In this document: positions 8,813 through 16,242 of the stretch, piece after piece
Layout: every line of letters starts with the position of its first letter
Position numbering within the stretch: position 1 is the stretch's first letter
NCBI GenBank assembly: GCA_964574875.1
Contig: CAZNOX010000006.1
Span: 1 to 64,000 of the forward strand
Direction: 5' to 3'
Origin: DSCS01 sp035391585
Lineage (GTDB): Bacteria; Macinerneyibacteriota; Macinerneyibacteria; Macinerneyibacteriales; DSCS01
DNA: 64,000 nt
Translations under genes and position numbers: made by a program
Notes under the pieces: generated by a model
What the model was told of the DNA's origin: nothing
Databases searched by the model: none
The model's input: only the letters and a program-made list of their open reading frames with translations

Positions 8813-9130
8813 ATGAAGGTCATCAACCGGAAGACAGGGGAGAGAGTGGAATCACCGGCAGCCTGGGAGGCGGTCCGTCTCTATCAAGACCACGGGCTCT
8901 CTTTTATTTCCATGTCTCTTCCCCCGGGTGAAGCGGTGGAGCCCCATGCTGTGGAGGACCGTTTTTTCCTCTATGTCATCAGGGGTTCTGTGGAGTTCCG
9001 GACAGATGGGGACACCCTGGTCCTGAGGCCCGGAGACCTGGCCGTAGATGAACCGGGGTCTCTTCACGGCATTGTGAACAGGGGCGATGACGAGGCCCTG
9101 CTTCTGCTCATGAGGCACACTCTCCCTTGA
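8813..9130 (+). CDS. Small cupin-domain protein
   Basis: 105 residues forming a single cupin barrel. The first motif region runs LPPGEAVEPHAVEDRFF and VIRGSVEF; the second is RPGDLAVDEPGSLHGIVN. Histidines in both, and the glutamate or aspartate after the first, could bind a metal, but the usual HxH pair is reduced to one histidine, so metal binding is uncertain. No signal peptide; cytoplasmic. It has a strong SD and its own promoter, and 46 bases separate it from hcp with no sign of a second promoter, so the two are probably co-transcribed. A sensor, binding or protective role alongside Hcp is a guess from context. Confidence 0.75.
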   Translation: MKVINRKTGERVESPAAWEAVRLYQDHGLSFISMSLPPGEAVEPHAVEDRFFLYVIRGSVEFRTDGDTLVLRPGDLAVDEPGSLHGIVNRGDDEALLLLMRHTLP

Positions 9131-9176
9131 AGACGGTTCAGTGCGTTCGTATAGTAAAAAAGTAAAGGAGGTCTGT

Positions 9177-10808
9177 ATGTCGATGTTTTGTTACCAATGT
9201 CAGGAGACAGCAGGAAACAAAGGGTGCAAAGTCCGCGGAGTCTGCGGAAAGCCTGAAAAGACAGCTGTTCTCATGGATGCCCTGGTGGACGCCCTCAAGG
9301 GCCTGGCTGTGGCGTTGAAAGAGACCGGTGATGAAAGTGAAGCAAAACGTCAGGGGCCTTTTATCGCCCGGGCGCTTTTTGCCACGATCACCAATGCCAA
9401 TTTTGATGACGACCGCATCCTTGAACTGGCCCGGGAGGCTTTGAAGAGGAGAGACCGCGTCGCTGCAGGGCTTGCCGGCAAGGAAAAATACGGGACGCTC
9501 CTCACCTGGAAAGCATCCACGGAAGAGGAGTTTCTGGAGAGGGGTTACGGACACGGAGTCCTTGCTACTGAACATGAGGATATCCGTTCCCTCCGTGAAC
9601 TTACTGTCTACGGCTTGAAGGGGATCGCGGCTTATGCCGATCACGCGCACATCCTGGGGTATGACGATCCCAAAGTCGATGATTTTCTGACAGAAGCTCT
9701 CAGTGCCGTGGCTCTGGAGGAGGATGCTGATGCGCTCACCGCTCTGGTCCTGAAAACCGGAGAGACGGCGGTGGGTGTCATGGCTCTGCTGGACAAGGCC
9801 AATACGGAGACCTACGGGCATCCCGAGATCAGTGAAGTCAATATCGGCGTGGGGAAAAACCCCGGGATCCTTATCTCGGGCCATGACCTGAAGGATATGG
9901 AGGAGCTGTTACAGCAGACAGAGGGAAGCGGCGTTGATATCTACACCCATGGAGAGATGCTTCCGGCCAACTACTATCCGGCGTTTAAAAAGTACGACCA
10001 TTTTGTGGGAAATTACGGAAATGCCTGGTGGAAGCAGAACGAAGAGTTTGAATCGTTCAACGGCCCCATCCTCATGACCACCAATTGTATTATCCCTGTG
10101 AAAGAGAGTTACAAAGACCGCATCTTCACCACGGGGATGGCCGGTTATCCCGGAGTGAGACATATCTCCGACAGACAAGAGGGAAAGTCCAAGGATTTCA
10201 GCGCTCTTGTGGCCCTGGCCAAAACCTGTCCCCCTCCGCAGGAGATCGAGACGGGGACCATCGTGGGAGGATTCGCCCATAACCAGGTCCTGGCCCTGGC
10301 CGACAAGGTCGTGGAGGCCGTGAAGTCCGGAGCCATCAAACGCTTTGTGGTCATGGCGGGCTGTGACGGGCGTTTCCCTTCGCGGCAGTATTTCACCGAG
10401 GTGGCCCGTGAACTTCCCCCGGACAGTGTGATCCTCACCGCCGGATGCGCCAAATACCGTTATAATAAGCTTGACCTTGGAGATATCGGCGGGATCCCGC
10501 GAGTGCTGGATGCGGGACAATGCAACGATTCCTACTCGCTGGCGGTCATCGCGCTGAAGCTGAAAGAGGTCTTCGGACTGGACGACATCAATCAGCTCCC
10601 CCTCTCGTTTGACATCGCCTGGTATGAACAGAAGGCTGTGGCCGTCCTGCTGGCCCTTCTCTCCCTCGGGGTCAAGGGGATCCGCCTGGGGCCCACTCTT
10701 CCCGCTTTTCTCTCACCCAACGTGGCTAAAGTCCTCGTCGAGAAATTTGATATCAAACCCATCGGAGAAGTGAAATCCGATGTGGCGCTGATCATGCAGG
10801 GAAAATAG
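9177..10808 (+). CDS. hcp: Hybrid cluster protein (Hcp; hydroxylamine reductase / NO reductase)
   Basis: 543 residues from ATG 9177, preceded by AAAGGAGGT; a GTG at 9141 would add 12 residues before the conserved start and is rejected. The N-terminal cluster cysteines follow the Desulfovibrio-type spacing CX2CX8CX5C (C5, C8, C17, C23), unlike the enterobacterial spacing. Downstream, hybrid-cluster ligand segments are present: HGEMLPANYYPAFKKY, MTTNCI, MAGCDGRF, LTAGCAKYRYNKL and DAGQCNDSYS. Hcp is a cytoplasmic Fe-S-O enzyme of anaerobes and facultative bacteria that handles hydroxylamine and nitric oxide and can act in protein S-nitrosylation. No hcr reductase gene is adjacent. Expression is probably controlled through the palindrome at 8782. 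Confidence 0.96.
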   Translation: MSMFCYQCQETAGNKGCKVRGVCGKPEKTAVLMDALVDALKGLAVALKETGDESEAKRQGPFIARALFATITNANFDDDRILELAREALKRRDRVAAGLAGKEKYGTLLTWKASTEEEFLERGYGHGVLATEHEDIRSLRELTVYGLKGIAAYADHAHILGYDDPKVDDFLTEALSAVALEEDADALTALVLKTGETAVGVMALLDKANTETYGHPEISEVNIGVGKNPGILISGHDLKDMEELLQQTEGSGVDIYTHGEMLPANYYPAFKKYDHFVGNYGNAWWKQNEEFESFNGPILMTTNCIIPVKESYKDRIFTTGMAGYPGVRHISDRQEGKSKDFSALVALAKTCPPPQEIETGTIVGGFAHNQVLALADKVVEAVKSGAIKRFVVMAGCDGRFPSRQYFTEVARELPPDSVILTAGCAKYRYNKLDLGDIGGIPRVLDAGQCNDSYSLAVIALKLKEVFGLDDINQLPLSFDIAWYEQKAVAVLLALLSLGVKGIRLGPTLPAFLSPNVAKVLVEKFDIKPIGEVKSDVALIMQGK

Positions 10809-10816
10809 AAAAACGG

Positions 10817-10845
10817 ACGGGAGGGGGCTTCCCCTCCCGTTTCTC
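10817..10845 (+). terminator. Shared terminator between hcp and the convergent small gene
   Basis: ACGGGAGGGG (10817-10826), loop GCTT, CCCCTCCCGT (10831-10840). On the + strand the tail is only TTCTC, but on the - strand the stem is followed within three bases by a run of five T. It sits exactly between two convergent genes, so it probably serves both. Confidence 0.75.
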
Positions 10846-11065
10846 ATGTAAAAGTTTCACAATACTTAAAAAGATGCCTCACGAATCCCGGGGGAACCGG
10901 ATGGTCATGGAGGAGAGGCTCCCATCGAAGGGCATCGTCACTGCCCCAGAGGTCAAAGCTGACTCTGTCGGGATGGATGTCGATGCGGTAGAGAGAAAAC
11001 GACCCGAACTCCAGAACAAAAAACTCTTTCATCTCGACTTCTGACAAAAATATCCGGTTGACCAT
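10844..11065 (-). CDS. Small hypothetical protein with its own strong promoter
   Basis: 73 residues, beginning MVNRIFLSEVEMKEFF and rich in aromatic and acidic residues, with one cysteine near the C-terminus. No signal peptide or helix long enough to cross a membrane. No family recognised. It is called real, although short, because three independent signals agree: a near-consensus promoter (11083-11111, minus strand), AAAGGA 7 bases before the start codon, and a hairpin with T-run just past the stop. It lies between hcp and hisS, facing hcp. The predicted leader is only about 11 bases long. Function unknown. Confidence 0.62.
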   Translation of the reverse strand: MVNRIFLSEVEMKEFFVLEFGSFSLYRIDIHPDRVSFDLWGSDDALRWEPLLHDHPVPPGFVRHLFKYCETFT

Positions 11066-11082
11066 GATCCGTCCTTTCTCTA

Positions 11083-11111
11083 ATTATAGAACCGGGGGCA
11101 GGGAGTTTCAA
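11083..11111 (-). promoter_or_regulatory. Near-consensus minus-strand promoter of the small gene
   Basis: On the minus strand, TTGAAA (11111-11106), a 17-base spacer, and a perfect TATAAT (11088-11083). Expected start near 11076, about 11 bases before the start codon. Confidence 0.7.
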
Positions 11112-11131
11112 GGCAGGGGGGAATTGATTTA

Positions 11132-11159
11132 TTGCAAATCCGGGAAAGTGTGGTATAGT
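11132..11159 (+). promoter_or_regulatory. Extended -10 promoter of hisS-aspS
   Basis: TTGCAA (11132-11137), 16-base spacer, TATAGT (11154-11159) with TGG at 11151-11153 as extended -10. It lies back-to-back with the minus-strand promoter at 11083-11111, separated by about 20 bases. Confidence 0.6.
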
Positions 11160-11186
11160 AGCCCCTGATTACGGGGGAGGTAATTC

Positions 11187-12422
11187 ATGATTCAAACGTT
11201 AAGAGGGATGAGGGACCTTGCCGGCCGGGAAGCCCGTATTTTCCAGTGGATCGAGGAACAAGCCCGCTTGTTTTTCGAGTTATACGGGTATGAAGAGATC
11301 AAGCTTCCCGTGATGGAGAGGACAGAACTCTTTTCCCGGGGGATCGGAGACAGTTCCGATATCGTTCAGAAGGAGATGTACACGTTCCATGACCGGAAAG
11401 GACGGAGTGTCACCCTGCGCCCTGAAGGGACGGCAGGCGTGGTCCGCCATTATATCGAAAACGGCTATGATAAACGAGACCCCCTGAAGAAATTCTACTA
11501 TTCCGGCCCCATGTTCCGGTATGAGCGCCCGCAAAAAGGCCGGTATCGCCAATTCTACCAGTTCGGAGTGGAAGCCTTCGGTATGGAGTCTCCTCTGCTC
11601 GATGCGGATACCCTGGCCATGCTTGTGGATTATTTTACGGCCATCGGTATCGAATCCCCTTTGGTGAAAGTGAACAATATCGGCTGTCCCCGGTGCCGTC
11701 CCGGTTATAACCGGGCCCTCCGCGACTATCTCCACGAGCATGAAGAGGCGCTCTGTCCAGATTGCCGGACACGCATCGAGACCAACCCCCTCCGTGTCCT
11801 CGACTGTAAAAAAGAGTCCTGCCGGACTGTGGTCTCTCATTCCCCTGACATCGCCGATTATCTCTGTGAATCCTGCAGGGTTTATGACGAGGAGTTCAGA
11901 AGCCTTCTTTCGGCCAGGACGATTCCTTTCGAGAGAGACCGGTTCCTGGTCAGGGGACTGGATTATTATGTCAAGACGGTCTTTGAGATCCACGGGGGTG
12001 AGGGAGCTCAGAATGCTCTCATGGGGGGCGGCCGGTATGACGGCCTTGTGGAAGCCCTGGGAGGGCAGCCCGTCCCCGGCTTCGGATTTGCCATCGGCGT
12101 GGACCGTCTGGTGACCCTTCTCTCCGAGTCGGGCCTTTTTTCGGAGAGCAGGGGAAAGCTTTTTGTGGTCTGGAGTCTTGAGAAGAGTTCGTCCCTTCTT
12201 GAAAAATGCGATATTTTACGAAAATGCGGCGTCTCCGTCGATTTTCTTCCGGATAAAAGGTCCTTTTCGAGTCAGCTGAAATATGCCCATCGGCAGGGAT
12301 ACCGTCATGTGGTTTTATTGGGAGAAGATGAAGCGCTCTCGGAACAGATCCATTTAAAAAACATGGAAACGGGAGACGAGACCTATGTATCACCCTGTGA
12401 TATCAAAGAACACCTCATCTAA
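11187..12422 (+). CDS. hisS: Histidine-tRNA ligase (HisRS)
   Basis: 411 residues, normal for bacterial HisRS. It attaches histidine to tRNA-His in the cytoplasm. Class II motifs are visible: motif 1 region LPVMERTELFSRGIGDSSD, motif 2 region LRPEGTAGVVRHYIE with FRYERPQKGRYRQFYQFG, the histidine-specific LVRGLDYYVKTVFEIHG, and motif 3 GGRYDGLVEALGG followed by GFAIGVDRL. A four-cysteine insert (CPRCRPGYNR to CPDCRT) could bind zinc. GGGGAGG lies 6 bases before ATG 11187. aspS follows after 15 bases, the common hisS-aspS pair. Confidence 0.97.
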   Translation: MIQTLRGMRDLAGREARIFQWIEEQARLFFELYGYEEIKLPVMERTELFSRGIGDSSDIVQKEMYTFHDRKGRSVTLRPEGTAGVVRHYIENGYDKRDPLKKFYYSGPMFRYERPQKGRYRQFYQFGVEAFGMESPLLDADTLAMLVDYFTAIGIESPLVKVNNIGCPRCRPGYNRALRDYLHEHEEALCPDCRTRIETNPLRVLDCKKESCRTVVSHSPDIADYLCESCRVYDEEFRSLLSARTIPFERDRFLVRGLDYYVKTVFEIHGGEGAQNALMGGGRYDGLVEALGGQPVPGFGFAIGVDRLVTLLSESGLFSESRGKLFVVWSLEKSSSLLEKCDILRKCGVSVDFLPDKRSFSSQLKYAHRQGYRHVVLLGEDEALSEQIHLKNMETGDETYVSPCDIKEHLI

Positions 12423-12437
12423 GGGAGGCTGATCGTT

Positions 12438-14183
12438 ATGCTGATGAAAAGAACACATTTCTGCGGACATCTTGACTTGTCCTGTGAGGGCAAAGAGGTG
12501 ACTGTCAATGGATGGATCAGGAAAATGAGAGATTTCGGGAAGTTTCTCTTTATCGATCTGTGGGACCATACCGGGATCGCCCAGATGGTCTTCTCCCTGG
12601 AAGACCAGGCTCTGGCGGGAATAAAGCAATGCATCGTCGGAGACTCCATCGGAGTCACAGGGAAGGTCGTGGAGCGCAAAGACAAGAACCCCAATCTGCC
12701 CACCGGGGAGATCGAAGTCATGGCCGGTTCCTGGCAGCGTTATTCAGCCTCGGAGCCCTATCCGGTATCGGACAGCCCTTCAGAAGAGACACGCCTGAAA
12801 TACAGATATCTTGACCTGAGAACAGAAAAGATGCAGAAAAACCTGAGATTCAGGCATCGTGTGATCAAAGAGATCAGGGACCACCTGTCTGAACAAGGAT
12901 TCATCGAGGTGGAGACTCCGATCTTATCCAAAAGCACGCCTGAAGGGGCCAGGGACTACCTCGTTCCTTCCCGCCTTCAGCCGGGCTTCTTTTATGCCCT
13001 GCCCCAGTCTCCCCAGATCTATAAACAGCTTTTGATGATCGGGGGGGTGGACCGGTATTTTCAGATCTCACGCTGCTTCAGAGATGAAGACCTCCGGGCC
13101 AACCGGCAGCCGGAGTTTACCCAGCTGGACGTGGAGATGGCTTATGCCGATGAAGAGGATATCTTTGCCATGACAGAATCCCTGTTCCGGGAGATCGTCA
13201 GAAAAGCAGCAGGCCGGGATGTTCCCGCCTCTTTCCCCAGGATGACCTACCGGGAGGCCATGTCCCGCTACGGTTCAGACAAACCGGATACACGTTTTGG
13301 CCTGACGATCAGTGATGTGACAGGCCAGTGCCGTCCCGAGGGGTTTTCTCTCCTGGAAGAGGCCGTGGGGCGGGGAGATAAAGTCAAGGGGCTGGTCGTC
13401 CGTAACCGGGAACCCAGCCGCAAAGAGATCGATGCCATGACGGCGCTGGCCAAAGAGCGCGGTGCCGGAGGGCTCATGTGGTTCAAGATGAAAGACGGGG
13501 AGATCCAGTCTCCGGTGGCCAAGTTTCTTGCAGACAGCGGACGGAGCATGACCGAAGCCCTGGAGTTGAATGACGGAGACACGGCCTTTGTCGTCGCTGC
13601 TGCAGACATGACAGCCTCCAAAGCCCTGGGAGCTGTCCGGCTCTATCTCAGGGACCTCTACAGCCTGGTGGAAAAGAACGGAGAGCTGCATTTTCTCTGG
13701 GTTACCGATTTTCCCATGTTTTTTTTCAATGAAGAAGAAAAACGGTATGAGACCGAGCATCACCCCTTCACCATGCCTGATCCGGATGATATGGAGCGCT
13801 ACCTGGATAAAGACCCGGAAAAGATCCGTTCACGATCGTATGACCTGGTCCTCAACGGTGAAGAGATTGCCAGCGGAAGCGTACGAAACCATATCCGTCC
13901 CCTTCAGGAGCAGGTCTTCCGTAAGATCGGCCTGAGCAGTGAAGAGCTTCAGAAGAGGTTCTCCTTTTTCCTGAAAGCTCTCCAATACGGGACTCCGCCC
14001 CACGCAGGGATCGCTCCCGGCCTGGACCGCTTTATCCAGATCCTCCTGGGAGAGGAATCGATCAGGGATGTCATCGCGTTCCCCAAGACCACCAATGCGG
14101 CCTGTCTCATGACAGAATCCCCTTCAGAGGTGAGTCAGGTTCAGCTTGACGAATTAAGAATTCTGGTCAATAATAAAAATTGA
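12438..14183 (+). CDS. aspS: Aspartate-tRNA ligase (AspRS, bacterial type)
   Basis: 581 residues, the size of the bacterial enzyme that includes the GAD insertion domain. Domains in order: N-terminal OB-fold anticodon-binding domain (about 1-105), class II core starting EVETPILSKSTPEGARDYLV, motif 2 FRDEDLRANRQPEFTQLD, GAD domain at about 285-410, and motif 3 PPHAGIAPGLDRF near the C-terminus. GGAGG (12424-12428) is 9 bases before ATG 12438, better placed than for ATG 12444. Whether the enzyme is discriminating or also charges tRNA-Asn cannot be told here. Co-transcribed with hisS. Confidence 0.97.
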   Translation: MLMKRTHFCGHLDLSCEGKEVTVNGWIRKMRDFGKFLFIDLWDHTGIAQMVFSLEDQALAGIKQCIVGDSIGVTGKVVERKDKNPNLPTGEIEVMAGSWQRYSASEPYPVSDSPSEETRLKYRYLDLRTEKMQKNLRFRHRVIKEIRDHLSEQGFIEVETPILSKSTPEGARDYLVPSRLQPGFFYALPQSPQIYKQLLMIGGVDRYFQISRCFRDEDLRANRQPEFTQLDVEMAYADEEDIFAMTESLFREIVRKAAGRDVPASFPRMTYREAMSRYGSDKPDTRFGLTISDVTGQCRPEGFSLLEEAVGRGDKVKGLVVRNREPSRKEIDAMTALAKERGAGGLMWFKMKDGEIQSPVAKFLADSGRSMTEALELNDGDTAFVVAAADMTASKALGAVRLYLRDLYSLVEKNGELHFLWVTDFPMFFFNEEEKRYETEHHPFTMPDPDDMERYLDKDPEKIRSRSYDLVLNGEEIASGSVRNHIRPLQEQVFRKIGLSSEELQKRFSFFLKALQYGTPPHAGIAPGLDRFIQILLGEESIRDVIAFPKTTNAACLMTESPSEVSQVQLDELRILVNNKN

Positions 14184-14212
14184 TTGACACTATTAAACTT
14201 TTTTTTTATACT
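14184..14212 (+). promoter_or_regulatory. Consensus-like promoter of the lipoprotein/LysM pair
   Basis: TTGACA (14184-14189) starts one base after the aspS stop codon; spacer of exactly 17 bases containing a T-run, then TATACT (14207-14212). One of the strongest promoter matches in the window, suggesting abundant transcription of the two envelope genes that follow. Confidence 0.75.
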
Positions 14213-14256
14213 TGTCGAAGGATGTTTATTTTGGATAACCTGAGGAGGTGAGTGAG

Positions 14257-14556
14257 TTGAAAAAAGGATTATTACTATTCCTGGTCGTTGCTCTGTTGCT
14301 TGTAGCAGGTACCGGCTGTGTTAAGCGTGTAGAAACCATGGACCACGATAAGATGGTCGTGATCCCCGAGAAGGCTGTACCCGCTAAAGATGCTGCCGTT
14401 GCTGCCGAAGTGAAAGTCGAAGAGATGGAACAGACCATCCAGGACAACCAGCAGCAGGTGGACGACACCCAGAAAGCGTTGGAAGAGGCGAAGCAAAACG
14501 AAGCTGATCCTGATCAGTACAACCTGATCAAAGAATCACAGGGTAAGCTTTGGTAA
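14257..14556 (+). CDS. Small lipoprotein with coiled-coil tail
   Basis: 99 residues from TTG 14257. A perfect GAGGAGGT ribosome site (14242-14249) lies 7 bases upstream; a GTG at 14248 overlaps that site and cannot be the start. The signal ends in a lipobox (LLVAGTGC), so the mature protein should be lipid-anchored at its cysteine. The rest is short and rich in A, K, E, Q and D, with a probable coiled coil (KVEEMEQTIQDNQQQVDD onwards). No enzymatic motif. It shares a promoter with the LysM protein 14 bases downstream, and both carry Q/E-rich helices, so the two may interact; a Lpp-like or Pal-like structural role is conjecture. Confidence 0.8.
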   Translation: MKKGLLLFLVVALLLVAGTGCVKRVETMDHDKMVVIPEKAVPAKDAAVAAEVKVEEMEQTIQDNQQQVDDTQKALEEAKQNEADPDQYNLIKESQGKLW

Positions 14557-14570
14557 ACGGAGGGAAGACT

Positions 14571-15194
14571 ATGAAAAAATTATTACTTGTTCTCGTTGTT
14601 GTCGCTTTCATAGTTCCTGTCATGGCTCAGGAGATCACAGCACCTCCTGAGAAAGCTTCTGCTGAAGAATACATCCAGTACTATCAGCAGAGAGAAGCCT
14701 TAGCCAATCAGCAGCTGGGGGAACTGGAACAGCAGAATCAGGATCTGGAAGCACAACTGGCTGCTCTGCAGCAGCAGTTGAACTCCATCGATACTTGGAC
14801 CGCTGAAGAGGAAGCTCTTCTGGACGAGTTCGATGCGAAAGTCAAAGAGTATACCGTAAAAAAAGGGGACTGGCTGTCTAAATTGGCCGAGTATCCCGAA
14901 ATCTACGGGAAAGGCAATTACTGGAAATGGCCTGTGATCTACAGGGCCAACAGAGATCAGATTAAAAACCCTGACCTGATTTATCCCGGCCAGGTTTTTA
15001 ACATTCCCCGTGTCCTCGCATCCGAGTGGACAGTTTATCAGGGAGAGACTCTGCGTCAAATCGCCAGCTACTATGAAGTCTATTATAAAGACGGTGGCAA
15101 GAGATGGAAGGAAATCTACGAGGCCAATAAAGATCAGATTTCCAATCCGAATGTCATCGATGCCGGTGATGTTCTGACCATTCCCAGGCCCTGA
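14571..15194 (+). CDS. Exported protein with coiled coil and two LysM-like domains
   Basis: 207 residues from ATG 14571 (GGAGGG upstream). Signal peptide MKKLLLVLVVVAFIVPVMAQ, then a Q/E/L-rich coiled coil at about 40-75, then two LysM-type repeats: EYTVKKGDWLSKLAEYPEIY ending at FNIPR, and EWTVYQGETLRQIASYYEVY ending at LTIPRP. Both repeats contain an insert between the first helix and the NP(D/N)xI(Y/D)xG segment, making them longer than a typical 44-residue LysM. LysM domains bind peptidoglycan glycan, so this is probably a periplasmic wall-binding protein. Together with the upstream lipoprotein it could tether outer membrane to wall. Confidence 0.85.
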   Translation: MKKLLLVLVVVAFIVPVMAQEITAPPEKASAEEYIQYYQQREALANQQLGELEQQNQDLEAQLAALQQQLNSIDTWTAEEEALLDEFDAKVKEYTVKKGDWLSKLAEYPEIYGKGNYWKWPVIYRANRDQIKNPDLIYPGQVFNIPRVLASEWTVYQGETLRQIASYYEVYYKDGGKRWKEIYEANKDQISNPNVIDAGDVLTIPRP

Positions 15195-15201
15195 CGTTTC
15201 T

Positions 15202-15227
15202 GAAGGGCCTTCGGGCCCTTCTCCTTT
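15202..15227 (+). terminator. UUCG-loop hairpin between the LysM gene and phoH
   Basis: GAAGGGCC (15202-15209), loop TTCG, GGCCCTTC (15214-15221), then TCCTTT. Very stable stem with a broken T-tail. phoH starts 25 bases later, with no space for a promoter, so some read-through seems to be required. Confidence 0.7.
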
Positions 15228-15252
15228 CCCCATGACTGAGGTGATATCACAA

Positions 15253-16242
15253 GTGGAGAACAGTGTAGACAACGAACATCGAATACCCGTCCCTGATGAT
15301 ATCGATCTCCGTCTCCTCTACGGGAGCAATAATTCCTTTGTCAACATGATCAGACGTTCACTGGATGTGGATCTCTGGGTGCGTGAGCGTGAGATCGGGT
15401 TTCAGGAGCGTCCGGAGAAAGCCCGGGCTCTGGAGACCGTCTTCCGTGAGCTCATCGCTTTGATCAGAAAAGGGGTCTCTCCCGGTGAAGGGGAACTCCG
15501 TTATATCATCTCTCTTGCCCGCCAGGGCCAGGAAGCGCATCTGGCGACCCTTGTGGACAAGAAGATCGTCCTCTCTGCCAAGAACAAGACGATCACACCG
15601 AAGTCGCTCCATCAGAAGGAGTATGTGGAAGCTGTGGACAAGTTCGATGTGGTTTTCGGGATCGGGCCTGCCGGGACAGGAAAGACATATCTGGCCGTGG
15701 CCAAAGCGGTGGATTTTTATCACAAAAACCTTATCGACAGGATCGTCCTTGTCCGCCCCGCTGTGGAAGCCGGAGAGAAGCTGGGATTTCTTCCGGGAGA
15801 CCTTCAGCAGAAGGTGGATCCCTATCTGCGCCCCCTGTATGACGCCCTGTATGACATGATGGCTCCGGCCAAGGTGGATCTTCTGATCTCAAAAGGGATC
15901 ATCGAAGTGATCCCGCTGGCCTTCATGAGAGGGAGGACACTCAACAATGCGTTCATCATCATGGATGAAGCTCAGAACTCCACACCGGAACAGATGAAGA
16001 TGTTTTTAACCCGGACCGGGTTCGGGTCCAAGGTGGTCGTCACCGGAGACATCACACAGATCGATCTTCCTGAGCACAAAAAAAGCGGGTTGATCCACGC
16101 CGAAAAAGTCCTTGAAAAGATCGGGGACATCGCCTTTGTCTATTTTTCTCATGTGGATGTGGTCCGGCATAAACTGGTTCAGGAGATCATCAAGGCTTAC
16201 CAGTATGAAAAAGAAAATTCAGAACGAAACGCGTCTTCATAG
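15253..16242 (+). CDS. phoH: PhoH-family ATPase / RNA helicase-like protein
   Basis: 329 residues. Walker A is GPAGTGKTYLAV (about residues 138-149), followed by VRPAVEAGEKLGFLPGD and Walker B FIIMDEAQNSTPEQMKMFLTR, the hallmark of PhoH. An N-terminal KH-like or single-strand-binding region precedes it. The start is GTG 15253: GAGGTGA lies 8 bases upstream, whereas ATG 15232 has no ribosome site. PhoH proteins are cytoplasmic and tied to RNA metabolism and ribosome maturation; it sits ahead of ybeY and era, also rRNA/ribosome factors. Its end overlaps the next gene by 38 bases. Confidence 0.93.
   Translation: MENSVDNEHRIPVPDDIDLRLLYGSNNSFVNMIRRSLDVDLWVREREIGFQERPEKARALETVFRELIALIRKGVSPGEGELRYIISLARQGQEAHLATLVDKKIVLSAKNKTITPKSLHQKEYVEAVDKFDVVFGIGPAGTGKTYLAVAKAVDFYHKNLIDRIVLVRPAVEAGEKLGFLPGDLQQKVDPYLRPLYDALYDMMAPAKVDLLISKGIIEVIPLAFMRGRTLNNAFIIMDEAQNSTPEQMKMFLTRTGFGSKVVVTGDITQIDLPEHKKSGLIHAEKVLEKIGDIAFVYFSHVDVVRHKLVQEIIKAYQYEKENSERNASS

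Noticed and set aside
14196..14210. T-run after aspS as a terminator
   Set aside because: No hairpin stem precedes it; it is part of the spacer of the promoter at 14184-14212.
16112..16204. Upstream extension of the PgpH frame inside phoH
   Set aside because: These codons are an out-of-frame reading of phoH; the ATG at 16205 begins the family-like N-terminus.
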